Positions 1 through 11,466 of a DNA stretch of 64,000 bases are shown piece by piece. The translations under genes and the position numbers were made by a program. The DNA lies in NCBI GenBank assembly GCA_006176705.1, contig QRFJ01000765.1:1-64000 (forward strand). The letters run 5' to 3'. Position 1 is the stretch's first letter. Each line of letters begins with the position of its first letter. The notes beneath the pieces were generated by a model that saw only the letters and a list, made by a program, of their open reading frames with translations, did not search any database and was not told where the DNA came from. This DNA comes from Cocos nucifera (lineage: Eukaryota; Streptophyta; Magnoliopsida; Arecales; Arecaceae).

Positions 1-940
1 TGGAATCGTTTATCCATCTATTAGTTGGAATCGTTTCGAGATCCCATTGATCGAGGGAGCCTCTACGATTCAAACTTCTCAGAGATGGAACTCGTGGATT
101 GAGAAGCATCCGCCATCTGTCTTGGCCAGATTCATTGACTGTGTATTTTTCGCACCTGATCCTTTCTTTCTCCCAGACATGCAGAAGTCTTGATCCCACC
201 AACTTAAAGCTCCCTCAATCTCTGAGCTACCAATGGACCATATCCAGTTGCCACCTTGAGAGCCTTTCACTATGTGCTGCTCATGGTGCACGTCTAGACT
301 GTGGCGATTCTTGTGCCTATATTTCATCCCTCTGAAAAGAAGCAGTAAGAAATAGTACTACGAGTGAAGCGGTTACGTCTTCTCCTTCAACCAAATGTAA
401 GCCATTTCAGTCTTTTGCGATCATTTTGCCAGTAGCAACGTCCAAGGCGAGGCTCGAGACTCCTCTCATCAACATCAAGCAGCAGGAAGGAGAGTCAATC
501 CGAGCTTAGTCAACCCGCTTTAACCGCTGTGCTGACTGGAGGCCCGAAATTAGGCACCAGTTCATTGCCATGGTAGCACTCAAGGGCGACCTTTCAAAGG
601 AGATGACGTTTTTTGTGCTCCTCTAGAATAAGTACACATACGAAATTCTTGGTCGGTGGTGCTTATTGGCTTCTGATCTGTAAGATCTTATATCATCTGA
701 AGAAAGCCTTCAACTCGCAAGTGAGGGAAAACACAGGTAGGGAGTGCGGGGCAGATCAGACGAGTATTCTAGCAGGCCCACAGTCAAAGAGAAGCGAATG
801 AAGTTTGACGCTGCTGTCTCGGACTCTCCTGAGCGCAGCCGAGCCCGAACCCTCACTCGGGCGTCACTGTTTAAAGAAGTCGCTATAGAGAGCACGAAAG
901 AGCGTCTTCCCCCTAAGAGTCCACCATTATGCCCCCTCAT
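1..940 (+). pseudogene. Ty3/Gypsy (G1) gag, 5' portion, degenerate
   Basis: This is the capsid-coding part of a Tat-type Gypsy gag, readable only in pieces. It aligns base by base with the reverse complement of 40367-41190 and of 62310-63100 in this window: the same Trp-Ile-Glu-Lys-Leu stretch, the same GAG helix around 'INIKQQ(E/K)GESIRAYVNRF' near 470-520, and the same charged linker near 780-900. Frequent one-base insertions and deletions destroy the frame. The start lies left of the window. The reading breaks at 940, where a Copia LTR begins, and resumes after 13752. Confidence 0.8.
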
Positions 941-1604
941 TGTTATATATAATATGCCCTAGAAGTCGAAGTTGGCTGACACTTGTAATTACCATTCTAG
1001 TGCAAATTATAATTTTGACTATAATCAATAAAAGATTTTTTTCTAATTACATATGTGGTATTATAAGTGTCTATGATACATCCTTAAAGTTAAATGCGTA
1101 ATGACTAATTTATATTTTAAGAGTTGAATTTAAATATGATAATCCATTATTAACGCATAAATCGCTTCCGACATAGATCACACGAGAATGTTCGATTGAT
1201 TCAGAGTTGGCTGTACAATCCACTTCCTTAGTAAGAGTCTTGAGTTACGATGTAGAGACCACCAAGCAAATAAGATACTCGTAGAGAATGAGGGGCACTC
1301 GAGCGTTAACACCTTGAGTATCATTAAGAAGTTACCTTCTCGTCAATACTGACCGATGTACAGTGGTAGTGTCTGGTTCTTTATCTGAGGATGCATCGAT
1401 AGTTCACCTTGAGGCGGTTATAGGTACTACACCTAACTCGGTCTCCTAGCCAGTCAAACATTCTAAGGGTATGTTGGCTATAGCATGTTTTATTGTAGGA
1501 ATTGGATTGCACTCAGATGAAATCTATCTACCTCGATGGTAGAGGAGAGAAAGCACAGCGCCATATCCTCACCAGAGGCGCAACGCCCTAATTGATGATC
1601 ATGA
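941..1604 (+). repeat. Copia LTR, 5' fragment, forward
   Basis: Matches the first ~650 bp of the LTR at 11467-13752, beginning TG and including the 'GCCCTAGAAG' block and the 'GGTAGAGGAG' block near its end. It stops at the motif GATCATGA and is followed directly by the terminus of an inverted LTR. It shows many one-base indels against the other copies. Confidence 0.8.
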
Positions 1605-3862
1605 TGAAGGGAAATCACTGATTTTCCGGTCCAGATTGTCCAGAATCTGATTAGACAAGAGATATATTTTCAAAAAATTGATCTCAATTTTATAGTTTCA
1701 GACTCTGATTCTGGTATTATTTTATTTTTTGCAGGTAATCCTTTTTATCCCTAATAGATGATCCTGATATTGACGCGAGGTTCTGGATACTAGCCACGCA
1801 ACGCCTGCCTCTTACCGGTATCCACTCGGGTTGGCATTTGGAGCGTGATCCTCTTCTCTCCTTTTCATGCCGCCAAAATTAGATTTGATCTGACTGCGGA
1901 GTCTTCAAAACTCTTTGAAGAATCTGCCAGTCGTCCTTTTGCAGCAGCGCAGCCCTTTCTTGCTTTTCTTTAGATCGCCTTTCCTTGATTCTGATCGCAC
2001 CAAACCTAAATCCAAAACACCTTTGGACCGTGGAGAGCAAGGGGAGAAAGGACTATCGCATGCGAGAAGGAGGGAGAGGCAGCCTTGGGCGTGATGCTGA
2101 TAGGCATTCCACTTAGGATATTTTAGGTTGTGCGCAGGGTCTTATTTTATTAGAACCTACTTGTGATCCCAATAACTTCTTCCTTTCAACCTAATCACAA
2201 CCCTTGTTGAATAGATCAAATCTGACGTGGTTGAATAGACGACCCCTGGATTCCTCCTTAGAGGCGCTAAGACAGTCAAATGGATTCTTAGTAGAACTTT
2301 GCATTGGAATCCAAAAAGGAGTAGGAGTCCTTGTCCAACAGGACCCCTAGGCGCCTCCTACTTGGTCACGCCACCCTTGGCGTGTGCCCTTCTCCTTCGC
2401 CAGGTTCTGGCACGGGGGACAGGCCCCCCAGCTCTCCAATAGGTGCGATGAATGTTGGTCAAAAAGTCAAAGGTCAACGGTCAATGTATGACCAGTCAAA
2501 GGTAACCTTTGACCAAAGCAAAAGAACTAAGAAATGAAGTGACCAAAATGACAGGTAATTGTCTTCAAATAGACAACCTATTCTGACTTGGACAACTACA
2601 GTCAGACCATATGAAGCCTCTGATTGAGCACAAACCCTTTGGCCTCAGTCAGGAACGCAACTTATTTATGATAGCAAAACAGCAGAACGTTAGGTTCAAT
2701 CGATGCTAAGCTCACCGATTTCCCATTGAAATCCTAATTGAATTCATCATTCAGATCAAAATTAAAACTAGATCAGTTCAAATGATGATCACCCAAATTC
2801 AAACCTTGTTTGTTGACCCAGTTATGTTCAATTTGTATGGATAATGGGATATCTGATCTCTATCATCACATCTTGAAGCTCCTTTCGATGGATCAGAAAC
2901 TCTTCTGATTCGAACACTAGAATAATCGATCATCTTAAATCATGCTAATTGCTCCCAAAAAATCCACCAATGACAACCAAGTATATAATGGCCAACCCTC
3001 AGAGCTGATGCGAAACCTCTTGGTGCAAGCTACTGTGTGATAAGTTCTTCGATCTTGGTCAGCCGATCAGATTAGGGTTAATGTGTGAACTCGTCAAACC
3101 CTAGTCTCTTTCCATAATAATGTAATCATTCGATTCGAGTTCCAATGTTGAAAATCTTAATGAAAACTCTTTCTATTATTTCACTCTACCATGGCCATGG
3201 GATTTGACTTGATTCTCAAATGATCATCATAGGGCTACTCCTCTTTACCAACCGAGTAGATAGATTCCATCTTGATGCATCCATTCCCTACAATGACATG
3301 CTTAGCCAACATACACCTTACGGGTTCCATATGGCTACGGAAGACCGAGGTTTCTGGTCTGGTGTCAACACTATAACACCTCAAAGGTGAACTACCGATA
3401 GCATTCATTGTTAAAGAAACCACACACTACTGCCAGCATGAGTCAGTAATTGACAGAAAGTAGAGCTTCCTAAGACTACTCGAGGTGGTCACGCTCAGTG
3501 CCTCATTCCTACGATACCTGTAACTTTCACTTCTGTGTCTCCACACCAGACTCAGACTCTCTTACTAAAAAGAAGCTGATCGATACACCAACCCTTCCGG
3601 ATCACATCACCATCCTCGTTGATTGATCTATGGATCGGGAAGCTGTTTATGATTAATAATGATATTCATGTCTTAAATTTCAACCTGGAAAATATGAATT
3701 ATCATTACCATTAACTCAAAGGATGTATCACAGCGACACTAACACAGTGTGATAGAAAATAACCATCTTAATTGATTTATAGTCAAATAATTATATTTGC
3801 CCCATAAGAAGTGTATACAAAGTGTCGCCAATTCTGGCTTCTATAGCACATATATTCTAACA
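1605..3862 (-). repeat. Copia LTR, complete, inverted
   Basis: Full-length (about 2258 bp) LTR in minus orientation, running from TGAAGGGAAATC (complement of the LTR 3' end) to TTCTAACA (complement of the LTR 5' end). It is the 3' LTR of the inverted Copia half that follows. It includes the GC-rich central section near 2330-2460. It has many small indels compared with 37445-39725. Confidence 0.8.
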
Positions 3863-6455
3863 TCTCCACTTTGTCCTAAAGCCAATTGGCTACCAAGTCT
3901 AAGTCCCAATCTTCTCAGGTGGGCTTCGATCTTCTCGACTGTGCCAACGGCTTTTGTAAAGTGGGTCTCGCCACATTAACTGCAGTTGAACTTCTCTTTT
4001 TTGAGCTCAACGTAACCTTCTCAAGGTAATCTCGGATGAGAATGAGTATCGCCGTATTGTTGGATTTCTTCCACTGACAGCTCCACCATTGCACACAACA
4101 GAACTTCCAGATGTCGACTTTTCGAATCATCTATATCCAGACATGAAAGTCCGAGTCATGTGTAATCCTTGAACTTGGAGTCTCCGTTACCCAAAACCAA
4201 TATCTATCCTAGTTCTTCTCAAGTACTAAGGATAATTTCACAGGAAGTCCAGTGTTCTCATCATGATTTAACTGATATCTGCTTGATGAACACTCAACAG
4301 CATGGGCTATATCAGGTCGTGTACCATAGCATGCATACATGAGGCTCCCTATGTAGAAAGCTAAGGGAATTCTTTGCTATGCTGTTCTTATTTCCTCGAG
4401 GTGGCTGGGCACATCTTCTTGGAAAGTGAATACCATGTTCTGAAGGTATTAATCCCCCTCTTAAGAGGGTTTTACAACTAACCTCTTAGTTTCCTCTATG
4501 TTACATCTTCTCATGAAATCTAGATCCTATTCGGTCATTAATCCCTAATAGACCTTAAACTTCCTAAGAAATAAAAGGTGCTTCACCTTATGTCTTTCAT
4601 GGAGAAGTCTTTTGGACAAACCCACATCTTGACTGATGTCAACATGGGAATACTTCATTCCCAATAGGAGGATTCATCACGTTAATACAAGAAACAACAC
4701 TGCTAGCACTGAACCCTTTTGAAAACACATGGTTTCCTCTTCTTTTGATGAAATCGAACTTTTTGATCACATCATTGAATACGAGTGTTCAGCTCCCGAA
4801 GGATGCTGCTTAAGTCCATATTATGTGGACCTTTGCAGATTCGGCAACCTTGTGTCAGTATCACTGGATGTGAAACCTAACGACGGTCCTATAGATATCT
4901 TTCCTAGATATCCATTTAGGAATGCCTTTTCACGTCCATTTGCCATATTTCATATCGAAATAGGGCGTGCAAACAGCAAGCAATGTGCGGCATGGATTTA
5001 GCATAGCTACAGGAAGAAAAGGTATCCTGATAGTCATGCCTTCCGCGTTGACTATACCTTTTCACCAAGTCTAGCTTGAATGTCATCCAACATTTCCCAT
5101 CATGTACCACATCTTTCTCTTAAATATTCATTTAACACCCAATAGGTACGTAATACCTCTCTGCGGTGAATTAACCAAGGTCCAGACTTGTTTGAGTGCC
5201 TCGAGGACGATCTCTCTGACTTCATTGCCTCAAGCCATTTCTCGGGAGTCGAATATCTGATATCCGCCTCTTGTGATTTCCTTGGGATATCTCAATGCAG
5301 CCTCATACCCTATGAGGTTAAATTTTCTTCTACGTCCTCTGAATAATAACCAGGTATCTTTGCAGGGGGAACGGGATAAAACTCTTTCCGATCTACGAGT
5401 GGAGGAGGATATGTTCTTTTGGCTTCAGACCTGATTTGGTCCACTTGGTCCATAGCTCGGTTCTGGCTTGTCGGACTTTGCTCATCAAGCTTAAATTACT
5501 TCCAATGCCACCTATCTTGAAATAAATGTTTTTCAAGAAAAATTGCCATGTCGATACACAATCACCGTTGGTGGTCTTTTGGAATGTAGAAATCAGCTAT
5601 CCTAATTGATCTTAGGATATCTATGAATCGAGGCTCTAAAACGATCAAACTCTAATTGTCCGCTGTCTGTCTTTGTGACATAAGACGGACAATCCAAGAT
5701 TTGAGCATGACTCAGACTGAGTTTCTTACCATGCATATTCTCATACGGAAGATTGTAGGAACGGTTTTAGAGGAAACCTATTCAGTAACATAGATTGATT
5801 TGAAATATGAAGTGTCCCCAAAAAAAAATCAGAGAGCTCTGTGAAGCTCATTTCATATCGAACCTATATCCAATAGAGTCTGAGTTTCTCATTCTGAAAA
5901 CCCCGTATGTTGAGGTGTTCCTCGTGGAGTCCATTGAGAGACGTTATGCATTTTCCTTAAGATAGTCTAGGGAATTTTCGGCTAAGGTATTTCACCTCCT
6001 TGATCTGATCGGAAGAACCTTATGTGGTTTTTCCAATGTGTATATTTTTACCTCATGTCTGAAATTCTTTACTTTTCAAAGGCTTAGACTTGTGATCCTC
6101 ATAAGATACACCATACCCATACCTACGATAGCTCATCATCGATAAATGTAATGAAGTAAGACAAAATTGCCTTTTAGCCGGCAGCATCGAGGGCCGCAAC
6201 AACTATCATAATGTACTTAGGGGCAAGGAGATCTGTGAGCCCCTCCCATGTCCAACAAAAGGGGTTTAGTCCATTTGTGCCTGGAAGACAAGATTCACAA
6301 GTTGGATATGACTCAAAAGTCAATGGGACTCAATAGCCCATTTATTCTCTCAATTTGTTAATTCCTATCTTCTGCTATATGAGCCTACAATCTCAGTCGC
6401 CAAGATATCTGGTCGTATTTGGACTATCCCTAGGATCGTTTGCATTCACGTTTTG
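3863..6455 (-). pseudogene. Inverted Copia 3' half: IN, RT, RNase H (truncated)
   Basis: Read on the minus strand this is the end of a Copia pol. RNase H and the polypurine tract adjoin the LTR at 3863, reverse transcriptase is recognisable around 4160-5150, and integrase around 5600-6450. It begins abruptly within pol at the block GCATTCACGTTTTGCTCG (6437-6455), so gag and protease are absent. A 197 bp RNase H segment that is present at 11089-11285 of the forward copy is missing near 4050. Exactly the same deletion occurs at 37262 in the second locus. No long frame is open, and single-base indels are frequent. Confidence 0.75.
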
Positions 6456-7478
6456 CTCGATAGTTAAAATTTTATGCGGTACCCTAAATATCCTGCGCCA
6501 AGATCACAACTGAATCAAGAGCTTGGTTTAATAGGTTCGAACAAAGCTTAAATTGACCAGGCTAATAGTATTAGTCTAGGCCAAAGATCAGTCACGATCT
6601 AGCAAAACCTTAATTGGTCCAAGTTTAGAGTTTGGATTGAATAAGCTAAAACCCAAAATTATTCTGGCTCAAATTTGGTTCTAGGTAAGTTTGGCAGATA
6701 CGAGTCGACTGTTATTTTAATTGGAGAGCCTACTCAATACTGAATGCATTTCTTGTATTAAGATAATGGCATTATCCCTTTCCACCGATCTCACTTCACC
6801 TGGCCATATCTATGACTCAGTTATGATTTGAGTGTCAATCAATCCGAGAGCTAACCCATGGCCATAGGTTAGTACATAATTGTTTGGACATGATGACAAG
6901 TCTAGTTTATGAGACCTGATCAATTTTCCTAAGAAAAGATTAAGTCTGAGAGTCATCAATTCTTCCACCATTGTAGATGTGCGGGCCCTTCCCGGGGTTG
7001 ATTGTTCTCGACTGGATACAGTGGCTCAGTTGCACCGAAAAGATGCAACCATGTCTATTAGGCATTGGATGCTATGGGCTGGAGGATGAGTTGGGCTCAA
7101 TATTTTGGATACGGTGAGAGACTCAATTAGGAATCAGTCTGTGCAAATGGTGGGTCTGACTTAACTAAGGAGTGGATCAATATTTCGGATACGGTGAGAT
7201 TCATGAATTAGAGACCAAGTTTGGGTGCACCATGATTAGAGAATCATTGAACAAGAGTTGTTCACTCATTGGCTAACCCATCACCAATAACTGTTAGGTG
7301 AGGTGATGAGTCAGTTGGTGAGACCGCACCACCCACTAGAAATCATTAATCATGGAGATTTTTGCATCTCTACAGAGGGAGTGTAGGGATCCGAGAAAAT
7401 AGTGGGAGCTAATTTATTTAAAAATAAAATTTCTAAATAAATTGGTCAAGTCATAATTACAGTATCTAACTAGAATCT
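6456..7478 (+). other. Copia leader / spacer between the two opposed halves
   Basis: About 1 kb without coding potential. It leads directly into the forward gag and appears inverted at 33955-34921. Short blocks such as CACTTCACCTGGCCATAT resemble the untranslated leader of the older Copia at 21800-22200, so I read it as the 5' leader of the forward element. No LTR end and no primer-binding site are visible at its left side; they appear to have been lost when the inverted half was joined. From about 6970 rightwards it is nearly identical to the second copy. Left of that it is clearly diverged. Confidence 0.55.
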
Positions 7479-7496
7479 TTGACTCTCTATAGAAAA

Positions 7497-8340
7497 ATGT
7501 CTGCGTCCAACCCATTAGCACGTATCCTGGACACACATAGACTGACCGGACCCAATTATAAAGATTGGCTCAGAAACTACAAAATCATTTTGGGTTTCGA
7601 GAAGTTAACCCATGTATTGGACCAGGACCCTCCCACCTTACCAGCCCGTCCATCCACTGAACAGAGAGCATCTCTGAAAAAAATGGATAGACGAAGATAA
7701 TAAGGCCAGATATTACATGTTGGGCTCGATGTCTGATGAGCTCCAGCGCCAACATGAAGATATCGGGACTGCTCGCCAAATGTTGGCTCACCTGCAGGAG
7801 ATGTTTGGTGAACAGAGTCGCGCAGCCAAGTATCAAGTCACGAAATGACTTTTTAAGGCTAAGATGCGTGATGGGCAGTCAGTCCAAGATCACTGTCTGA
7901 TGATGATCAAGGACATTGGAAGAGCTTGAGAAGCTCGGTGTGAAGTTAGACTTGGATCTGCAGAATGATATTATTCTGCAATCCTTGACTGATGCATATG
8001 GGCAATTCATCATGAATTACCACATGCATAAACTTCAAAATTCCTTGGCCGAATTAATGAACATGCTGGTCACCGCTGAGCTTTCTATGAAAGGTTCTAA
8101 AGGCTCAGTTCTTGCTATGGAATGGACTTCTTCCAAAAGAAAGTCTTATGGAAAGAAAAAGAAGTCTGTGAAAAAGCAGAAGGGTGGAAGGAGGAAAGAA
8201 GAAGAAGGCAGAGCCGAAGAAGAAAGCCGCTGTCAAAGAAAAGTATTTCCATTGCAACAGCGACGGCCACTTGGAAGCGGAACTGCCCTACTTACCTGGC
8301 CACCCTGAAGAACAAGAAGGAAGGTCCTTCTGGAGGTATG
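7497..8340 (+). pseudogene. Copia gag (forward copy)
   Basis: Copia-type capsid and nucleocapsid. The start Met at 7497 opens with 'MSASNPLARILDTHRLTG', the usual N-terminal pattern of Copia gags. A longer Met at 7479 adds six residues and is less likely. A run of seven A near 7676 shifts the frame (six A in the second copy). A TGA near 7846 is shared with the second copy. The nucleocapsid end is Lys/Glu-rich (8120-8230). The zinc knuckle near 8245-8285 reads Y-F-H-C-N-S-D-G-H-W-K-R-N-C in the second copy, with Tyr in place of the first Cys. Here a frameshift follows the knuckle's second residue pair. Not functional. Confidence 0.85.
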
Positions 8341-11300
8341 CTCGTTATTGAGTCTAACCTTACGATTTCTTCTGCATCCAGTTGGGTGCTTGACTCTGGT
8401 TCTAGTGCTCATCTGTGCACTTTCATGCAGGGTCTTGAGGATAGCAGGAGGCTGAGGGATGGAGACATGATCCTACGCATCGGTAATGGAGCAAGAGTTG
8501 CTGCAGTGGCCGGTGGGAACATACCCTCTTCGATTACCATCTGGTTTAGACTTAGTTTTGAAAGACTGTTATTATGTGCCTGCAGCTAGCAGGAATTTGA
8601 TTTCTGTTTCATGCTTAGCACTAGAAGGCTATGTGATTACCTTCTTTAAGGACCATTGTAACATTCTTTATGAAAGAAATAAAATTGCAAATGGTTTTCC
8701 TTATTAACGGTCTTTATCAGCTACATATTGATGTACCTATTCTAACTATCGAGCAAAACGTGAATGCCAAACGACCTAGGGATAGTCCAAATGATAGATA
8801 TCTATGGCACCTGAGATTAGGTCATATAGCAGAAGATAGGATCAACAAATTGGAGAAAAATGGGCTATTGAGTCCATTGACTTTCGAGTCATATCCAACT
8901 TGTGAATCTTGTCTTCAAGGCAAAATGACTAAACTCCCTTTTGTAGGACATGGGGAAAGGGCCACAGATCTCCTTGCCCTAGTACATACTGATGTGTGCG
9001 GCCCATTTGATGTGCCGGCTAGAGGCAATTTTGTCTACTTCATTACCTTTACCGATGATCTGTCTAGGTATGGGTATGTGTATCTTATGAGACACAAGTC
9101 TGAAGCTTTTGAAAAGTTCAAAGAATTCAGACATGAAGTAGAAAAATAAACTGAAAAACCCATTAAGGTTCTTCGATCAGATCGAGGAGGTGAATACCTT
9201 AGCCAGAAATTCCTAGACTATCTCAAGAAAAATGGCATAGTCTCTCAATGGACTCCACCAGGAACACCTCAACTCAACGGGGTTTCAGAATGGAGAAATC
9301 GGACTCTATTGGATATGGTCCGATCCATGATGAGCTTCACAGACCTTCCTGATTTTCTTTGGGGACACTTCATTGTTAACTTCAATTTATCTACTGAATA
9401 GGGTTTCCTCTAAAACCGTTCCTACCACACCGTATGAGATATGGCATGGTAAGAAACCAAGTCTGAGTCATCTCAGAATTTGGGGTTGTCCGGCTCATGT
9501 CAAAAGACAACAAGCGGACAAGTTAGAGTTTAGGTCCTTCAGAGCTCGATTCATAGGATATCCTAAAGAGTCATTAGGATACTATTTCTACATTCCAGAA
9601 GACCACAATGTGATTGTGAGTCGACATGCCATCTTTCTTGAAAAATAGTTTATTCAAGATAGCGGCATTGGAAAGCAGATTAAGCTTGATGAGAAAGTCT
9701 CACAAGTACAACGAGCTAAGGACCAATTGGAACCAAATCAGGTTGAGCCAATAAGAACACTACCTCCTCCACCTCGTAGATCAAAAAGAGTTTTCCATCC
9801 CCCTGAAAGATACTTAGGTATTATTTCAGAGGAAGTAGAGAAAATGTTCCTCGTAGGTAATGGTGCTCATGGTGATGATCCCAAAACCTACAACGAGGCG
9901 ATATCAGATATCGACTCCGAGAAATGGCTAGAGGCAATGCAGTCAGAAATTGACTCGATGCACTCAAACCAAGTCTGGACCTTGGTAGATCCACCAGAAG
10001 GTATAGTACCTATTGGGTGTAAATGGATCTTCAAGAGAAAGATTGGTGCAGATGGGAATGTGGAGACATTCAAGGCTAGACTAGTGGCAAAAGGTTATAG
10101 TCAACGCGAAGGCATTGACTATCAGGATACCTTTTCCCAGTGGCTATGCTAAAATCCATCCGCACATTGCTTGCCATTGCAGCCTATTTCGATTATGAAA
10201 TATGGCAAATGGACGTGAAAATGGCATTCTTAAATGGATATCTTGAGGAAGATATCTATATGGAACAGCCGCTAGGTTTCACATCCAGTGATACTGATCA
10301 CAAGGTTTGCAAGCTGCAAAGGTCCATATATGGACTTAAGCAAGCATCTCGGAGCTGGAACACTCATTTCAATGATGTGATCAAAATGTTTGGTTTCATC
10401 AAAAATGAAGAGGAACCATGTGTCTTCAAAAAGGTCAGTGGGAGCGCTGTTGTCTTCCTCGTATTGTACGTGGATGACATCCTCCTTATTGGGAATGATA
10501 TTCCCATGATTGACGAACAGTCAAAATTATGGTTGTCCAAGGAATTCTCCATGAAAGACCTAGGTGAAGCATCCTTTATTCTAGGAATTAAGGTCTATAG
10601 GGATAGACCGAATAGGATGCTAGGACTTTCACAGAAGATGTACATAGAGAAAAGTACTAAAGAGGTTTAGTATGGAAAACTCTAAGAGGGGATTAATACC
10701 CTTCAGACATGGTATTCATCTTTCCAAGAAGATGTGCCCTAGCACACCTGAGGAAATAGAACGCATGAGCAAGATCCCTTATGCTTCTGCAATAGGGAGC
10801 CTCATGTATGCCATGCTATGTACACGACCTGATATAGCCCATGCTGTGAGTGTCACAAGCAGATATCAGTCAAATCCAGGTGAAGAACACTGGACTTCTG
10901 TGAAATGTATCCTTAAGTACTTGAAGAAGAACTAAGGATATGATGTTGGTCTTTGGTAACGGAGAACTCCAAGTCCAGGGATACACAGACTCGGATTTCA
11001 TGTCCGATGTAGATGATCGAAAGTCGACATCTGGGAGTCTGTTTGTGTGCAATGGTGGTGCTGTCAGCTGGAAGAGTTCCAAGCAAACTATGATAGCAGA
11101 TTCCACCATGGAAGCAGAATATATCGCTGCATCAGAGGCTGCGAAGGAAGCATTCTGGTACAAGAAGTTTGCTGCAGAAATTGGAGTAATGCCATCAGAT
11201 GCCATTCCTCTATACTGCGACAACAATGGCGCCATAGCCCTTGCTAAGGAGCCGAGGTCTCACCAAAAATCCAAGCACATTGAGCGGCGATACCACCTCA

Positions 11301-11452
11301 TCCGCGATTACCTCGAGAAGGGTTACGTCGAGGTCAAGAGAGTCAACTCCACAGATAATGTGGCAGACCCACTTACAAAGCCATTGGGCCAGCAGAAGAT
11401 CGAAGCCCACCTTGAGAAGATGGGACTTAGACTTGTAGCCAATTGGCTTTAG
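8341..11452 (+). pseudogene. Copia pol (forward copy): PR, IN, RT, RNase H
   Basis: Domains in order. Aspartic protease has the D-S-G triad at 8392-8400 (WVLDSGSSAHLCT). GAG-pre-integrase and integrase core lie at about 8800-9650, with VHTDVCGPF, LRSDRGGEY and the NGVSEW block. Reverse transcriptase lies at about 9940-10670 with YVDD at 10467-10478. RNase H lies at about 10950-11450 with TDSDF, TMEAEYIA and YCDNNGA. The Copia order (IN before RT) is clear. Breaks: a frame change near 8510, TAA at 9147-9149 (shared with the second copy), a frame change near 9370, a stop after the integrase linker near 9647, and further breaks at 10137, 10668 and 10933. A polypurine tract (GTGGGAGA) precedes the 3' LTR. 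Long LTRs and the gag type suggest the Angela/Tork group, tentatively. Confidence 0.9.
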
Positions 11453-11466
11453 GACAAGTGGGAGAT

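Noticed and set aside
9888..10073. Minus-strand frame repeated at 31372 and 36065
   Set aside because: The same 61-codon frame appears in every copy because it is antisense to the conserved RT start. It is a shadow, not a gene.
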